A stretch of DNA of 9,135 nucleotides from Bryobacteraceae bacterium (GTDB lineage Bacteria; Acidobacteriota; Terriglobia; Bryobacterales; Bryobacteraceae): contig JAICMB010000100.1 in assembly GCA_025929455.1 (NCBI GenBank), positions 1 through 9,135 of the forward strand, in the 5' to 3' direction. How positions within the stretch are numbered: the first letter of the stretch is position 1; each line of letters opens with the position of its first letter. Positions 5,963 to 9,135 of this stretch are shown in pieces. Under the pieces are notes generated by a model. The model was not told the origin of the DNA. It did not search any database and saw only the letters and a list, made by a program, of their open reading frames with translations. A program made the position numbers and the translations under genes.

Positions 5963-7393
5963 ATGGATACTCAACTGCAAAACCGTCTCAGTCTTCCATA
6001 CTCCGAACTGGAAGAATTGAACCTGAAGACGAAAGAGCAACGCCGCGAGCGCGTTCCCGCCGACCGGATTCAGGAAGAGCGGCTCAAGTACCTCAACGAT
6101 GAGAAGCGCGTCAAGGCCGTAACCGTACTGTTCAGCGACCTCGAAGGCCGCCTGCACATGCTCGATTACGACAAGAACTTCCTCGTGAAGAGCTGGGACA
6201 ATCTCACGTTCGACGGCTCATCGATCCGCGGTTTCACGGCGCAGCGCGAGAGCGATCTGCGGTTGGGTATCGATTGGGGCTCGTTCTACTGGGTGCCCGC
6301 CGATGTTTTCGGAACGGGCAAGGTGCTGGTCTTCGGCGACGTCATCGATAAAGACGGGCAGCCCTATACCGGCGACATGCGCAGCATGCTTAAGTCGTAC
6401 GCCGACCGCCTCTATCAGGAGCACGGCTACACGCTAAATGCAGCCAACGAGATCGAGGGATTTCTCTTCCGCGGCGTGGATGCCGAGCGCCGTTACTCGG
6501 AAACCGGTAGCTTCGAGTACGTCAACACGGGCGGCTACTATCACTCGCTGCCAGGCGACCCGCTGCGCACGTTCATCGACACCACCGCGGAAGTGCAGCG
6601 CGCCATGGGTTTCGAAAACGAGAAGGACCACCCCGAGGTTGCGCCGTCGCAGTTTGAAATCAACTACAGTTACGCCGATGTGGTGACAGCAGCCGATCAA
6701 ATCCAGCTCTATAAGCTGGTCTGCCGGCAGGTCGCGACGAAGATGGGCTGCACGGCCAGCTTTCTGCCCAAGCCGGTTGTCGGCGTCAACGGCAACGGCA
6801 TGCACACCAACGTGTCGGTCACGCAGAAGCGCCGCAACATTTTCTGGGACCCCAAAGGTGAAGAAAAGCTCAGCGACTGCGCATGGCAATTCGTCGATCG
6901 CGTTCTTTCGCACGGCAACGACATCTGCTTATTGCTGAACGCGAGCGTGAACGCTTACCGCCGCCTCGACCCGCACTTTGAGGCGCCGAACCAAATCAAA
7001 GCCTCGGCGGTCGATCGCGGCGCCATGGTGCGGATCCCGATCGGGAACGAACGAAGCGCGCGCGTGGAAGTGCGTTCAGTCGCGCCCGACGCGAATCCGT
7101 ATCTGGTGTTGCTCTCGATCTTCCGGACCGGCCTCGAGGGAGGCATCGCGGACATCCATAACATCCGCTCCGCGCAGCGCTATCTGCCCGACAATATCTA
7201 CGACGCGCTCGATGATTTCCGCAACTCGGACTGGATCACGACGCTGCTCGGCGAGGACGTGAAAGGCCGCTACGCCGACCTGAAACAGGCCTCAGCGGAC
7301 CGCTGCCCGCGCCTGCTCGGGACATTCGTGAAGCCGCCGGAAGTCCAGTTCCATCACGAGGTCTACAACCAGTACCTCTGGAACAAGTTCTAG
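5963..7393 (+). CDS. glnA: Type I glutamine synthetase (divergent subfamily)
   Basis: This 476-residue cytoplasmic enzyme joins ammonia to glutamate using ATP, the main ammonium assimilation step. The length fits type I enzymes (about 470 residues, usually dodecamers). The N-terminal half carries FDGSSIRGF (83-91) and ESDLRL. The metal and substrate residues of the catalytic barrel are present: NEIEGF (Glu163, Glu165), HPEVAPSQFEI (Glu225, Glu232), NGNGMH (His281), the flap Glu340 in HFEAPNQ, and RSARVEVRS (Glu369, Arg371). Where enterobacterial enzymes read about NRSASIRIP, this one reads VDRGAMVRIP (350-359), which suggests a separate GSI subfamily. NIYDA (411-415) aligns with the NLYDL adenylylation loop, so Tyr413 might be a modification site, but no adenylyltransferase gene is here to support it. 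The start is ATG 5963 with a good RBS; stop TAG. It appears to be a single-gene unit with its own leader and terminator. Confidence 0.93.
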   Translation: MDTQLQNRLSLPYSELEELNLKTKEQRRERVPADRIQEERLKYLNDEKRVKAVTVLFSDLEGRLHMLDYDKNFLVKSWDNLTFDGSSIRGFTAQRESDLRLGIDWGSFYWVPADVFGTGKVLVFGDVIDKDGQPYTGDMRSMLKSYADRLYQEHGYTLNAANEIEGFLFRGVDAERRYSETGSFEYVNTGGYYHSLPGDPLRTFIDTTAEVQRAMGFENEKDHPEVAPSQFEINYSYADVVTAADQIQLYKLVCRQVATKMGCTASFLPKPVVGVNGNGMHTNVSVTQKRRNIFWDPKGEEKLSDCAWQFVDRVLSHGNDICLLLNASVNAYRRLDPHFEAPNQIKASAVDRGAMVRIPIGNERSARVEVRSVAPDANPYLVLLSIFRTGLEGGIADIHNIRSAQRYLPDNIYDALDDFRNSDWITTLLGEDVKGRYADLKQASADRCPRLLGTFVKPPEVQFHHEVYNQYLWNKF

Positions 7394-7404
7394 CGTTCAC
7401 AGTT

Positions 7405-7433
7405 GGGCAGGCAGTCTTTGCTGTCTGCCCTTT
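7405..7433 (+). terminator. Hairpin terminator after glnA
   Basis: Arms GGGCAGGCAG (7405-7414) and CTGTCTGCCC (7421-7430) pair over 10 positions with one mismatch (G:T in RNA) around a 6-base loop, followed by TTT. The hairpin starts 11 bases after the glnA stop. The U-run is short, so termination may be partial. On the minus strand the hairpin follows the metallohydrolase stop but has no U-run, so it is less likely to work in that direction. Confidence 0.65.
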
Positions 7434-9135
7434 ACTCGCACTCCGCCAATCTCTTCCGATACTCTTCTCGCGCCGCCTCATACACCCGCGCCGCCTCGCC
7501 ACGCTCCTCCAACCGAATCCGTGGCGATTTCTGTTTCCAGCACTGATCCACCGCTTTCAAGCACCACTCCGCGCTTGCACGCGACGCCCGGATCGGCTTG
7601 TCCCCGACCGTCACGAAAATCGGATTCGTGTGCGAGGACGGCAGAATCCGCAGCGCAACCCAACTGCTCTTCTGAATCAACACGTCGAACGACACCGGCT
7701 GCACGCGTCCGTCCGCCTCGATTTCGCGCCGGGCGACAGGCTCGCCATTAACGATCACTTCAAGCGGGACACGCCGCGTGTTCCCGATACGCGCGCGTTC
7801 GATATTCCAGTACGGCTTCTCGTCATACGGCAGCTTGCGAATGGCGTCGTTCGGATGCTCGTCCAGCAGCGCCGCAACGTCAGCCGTGATATGTACGTTC
7901 GCGGCCTTGTCCAGCTTCAGTTCACTCCCGTTCACGCCCATCTGCACGCCGCCGGCCGTGAAGTTCATCAAATGGCTGTAGCCATCCGACACGTAATTGC
8001 GCCCCTCGCGAACGCCGTGGATCCAGTCGTCATAGTCGGCGTTCCGCTGCTCGCGCACGTAGCTGCGGCCAATGCCCACGCGGTCGCCGTAAATGCACGG
8101 AAAATCCGTCTCTCCGCTGATACGCGTGCGATACCCCACGTTCAACGTGTGATACCAGATATTGAGCTCCCACGCGTACGGCGTGTCTTCGGTCGAAATA
8201 AAATCGACCAGATTCTGCGTCACGGTCACGATGTATTCATTCGCGCCGATGCCATCGAACGGTGGAACCTCATCAGTCGGCAGCTTCTCCTTCTTCAGCG
8301 CCAGCCCCCAGCCCGAATGCGCAAAGCCCGCCACCGCGCCCTGCGACCGTGCCCACCGGAAAATCGGCACACCCCAACTCGGCCAATCCTCGATGCGATG
8401 CGTGCCCGGATAATCCTGCTGCTGCAACCCCAGCAGCACGATGTGTCCCGTGTGGCTCGACGGAAACCCCGACACCTCCACGTCGTAGCGCATGTGATAC
8501 TCGGGCGTCGACAGCTTGTTCTCCTTGCCCTCGAAAAACGTCTTCTGGAAATACCAGCCCGGTCCCCACGAAAGCACCGCGCCTTCCTTCAAATCCTCGC
8601 CCAGGATGTAGCGCATCATGTCCGACGGATACACGCCCTCGGTCGGCTTCTCGTAGTGCGCGCAACCCGCGGCGTGAATGTGATGATCGCCCGAATACCA
8701 GCCCATCTTCGCCGGATCGATCCACCGCTCCAAACGAAACGTCATGGTTGCGGGTGCGCCCGCCACCCGCAGCTTCTGCGTTTTCTTCAAGTACTCCGGC
8801 CCGCGGGAATAGTCAATCGTGTAATCGCCGTCCGGCAGGTAAACCGCTTCACCATCGGCACGATATACCTGCGGCTGAAACCACAGATCGGGCGCCAGAC
8901 GTTTCGCTTGCGACGGGTACACGCGGCCCTGCGAATCGCGAATGACAAACCCGGCCGTAGTCGCGCGGTCGTCGGAATCGAGCACGCGCAGCGTAATCTT
9001 CGCCGCGGCCTTCGTTGTGAACAGCACATCCACCTGGCTGCGAAATCCGAGGTCTTGCGTGCCCTGCCCAATATCGAAATTGAAGCGCGCCTCCCGCTTG
9101 CCCGCGTCCTTCGAATAAATCTGCAGAATGCGATA
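7432..9135 (-). CDS. CehA/McbA-like PHP-domain metallohydrolase, 5' end outside the window
   Basis: The frame is open from TAA 7432 to the right edge (567 codons visible), so the true N-terminus and any signal peptide are missing. GTG 9033 is an internal Val. Visible residues about 40-125 look like a beta-sandwich of the carboxypeptidase-regulatory type (GFVIRDSQGRVYP, YLPDGDYTIDY). The catalytic part starts at GWYSGDHHIHAAG (Asp150, His151, His152, His154), the HxH-type metal motif of PHP domains. Further likely metal or active-site residues are HTGHIVLLG (His228, His231), GFAHSGWG (His273), YHTLNVGYR (His329), ETDFP (Asp344) and the following GIGRSYV strand. A charged helical tail ends the protein. 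CehA (carbaryl) and McbA are hydrolases with this fold, but most relatives, including this one, have unknown substrates. A secreted enzyme is plausible but cannot be shown without the N-terminus. It converges on glnA. Confidence 0.8.
   Translation of the reverse strand, partial: YRILQIYSKDAGKREARFNFDIGQGTQDLGFRSQVDVLFTTKAAAKITLRVLDSDDRATTAGFVIRDSQGRVYPSQAKRLAPDLWFQPQVYRADGEAVYLPDGDYTIDYSRGPEYLKKTQKLRVAGAPATMTFRLERWIDPAKMGWYSGDHHIHAAGCAHYEKPTEGVYPSDMMRYILGEDLKEGAVLSWGPGWYFQKTFFEGKENKLSTPEYHMRYDVEVSGFPSSHTGHIVLLGLQQQDYPGTHRIEDWPSWGVPIFRWARSQGAVAGFAHSGWGLALKKEKLPTDEVPPFDGIGANEYIVTVTQNLVDFISTEDTPYAWELNIWYHTLNVGYRTRISGETDFPCIYGDRVGIGRSYVREQRNADYDDWIHGVREGRNYVSDGYSHLMNFTAGGVQMGVNGSELKLDKAANVHITADVAALLDEHPNDAIRKLPYDEKPYWNIERARIGNTRRVPLEVIVNGEPVARREIEADGRVQPVSFDVLIQKSSWVALRILPSSHTNPIFVTVGDKPIRASRASAEWCLKAVDQCWKQKSPRIRLEERGEAARVYEAAREEYRKRLAECE

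Noticed and set aside
8262..8945. Plus-strand 227-codon Pro/Ser/Arg-rich frame opposite the metallohydrolase
   Set aside because: Low-complexity antisense reading of a conserved gene, with no RBS.

Overview
The window is high-GC bacterial chromosomal DNA with tightly packed, mostly single-gene transcription units. It contains no RNA genes, insertion sequences, CRISPR array or phage genes. The gene mix is an NTT-type transporter with a HEAT-like tail, a secreted FG-GAP/VCBS propeller protein, a CehA/McbA-type PHP metallohydrolase, and a type I glutamine synthetase of a divergent subfamily. That mix suggests a free-living Acidobacteriota-like bacterium (Solibacter/Bryobacter type). This placement is inference from gene content only; no taxonomic marker is present.

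Layout from left to right. On the minus strand, running off the left edge, is an ATP:ADP-antiporter-like (NTT/Npt) transporter with a helical-repeat C-terminus (<1-1630). A 116-bp divergent promoter region carrying a GTGTA-N7-TACAC dyad separates it from a plus-strand membrane histidine kinase (1747-3141) with six predicted membrane helices and an unusual ATP lid. The kinase converges, with an 8-bp gap, on a minus-strand secreted seven-repeat FG-GAP protein (3150-4277). A second divergent intergenic region (4278-4512) leads to a 43-codon ORF with a strong ribosome binding site (4513-4644). Its TGA overlaps the ATG of an acyltransferase-3 family membrane protein (4641-5840). That acyltransferase is broken by one in-frame TGA at 4860-4862, where a Trp codon is expected. 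Next comes a complete glutamine synthetase gene (glnA, 5963-7393) with its own leader, a good RBS and a hairpin terminator. It converges on a minus-strand CehA/McbA-like metallohydrolase (7432->9135) that runs off the right edge.

The genes do not form an obvious pathway. Apart from the likely translational coupling of the small ORF to the acyltransferase, each appears to be expressed separately. I do not see a convincing new multi-gene system. The points most worth checking are the interrupted acyltransferase with its coupled upstream ORF, the altered ATP lid of the orphan kinase, the dyad between transporter and kinase, and the atypical residues of the glutamine synthetase.
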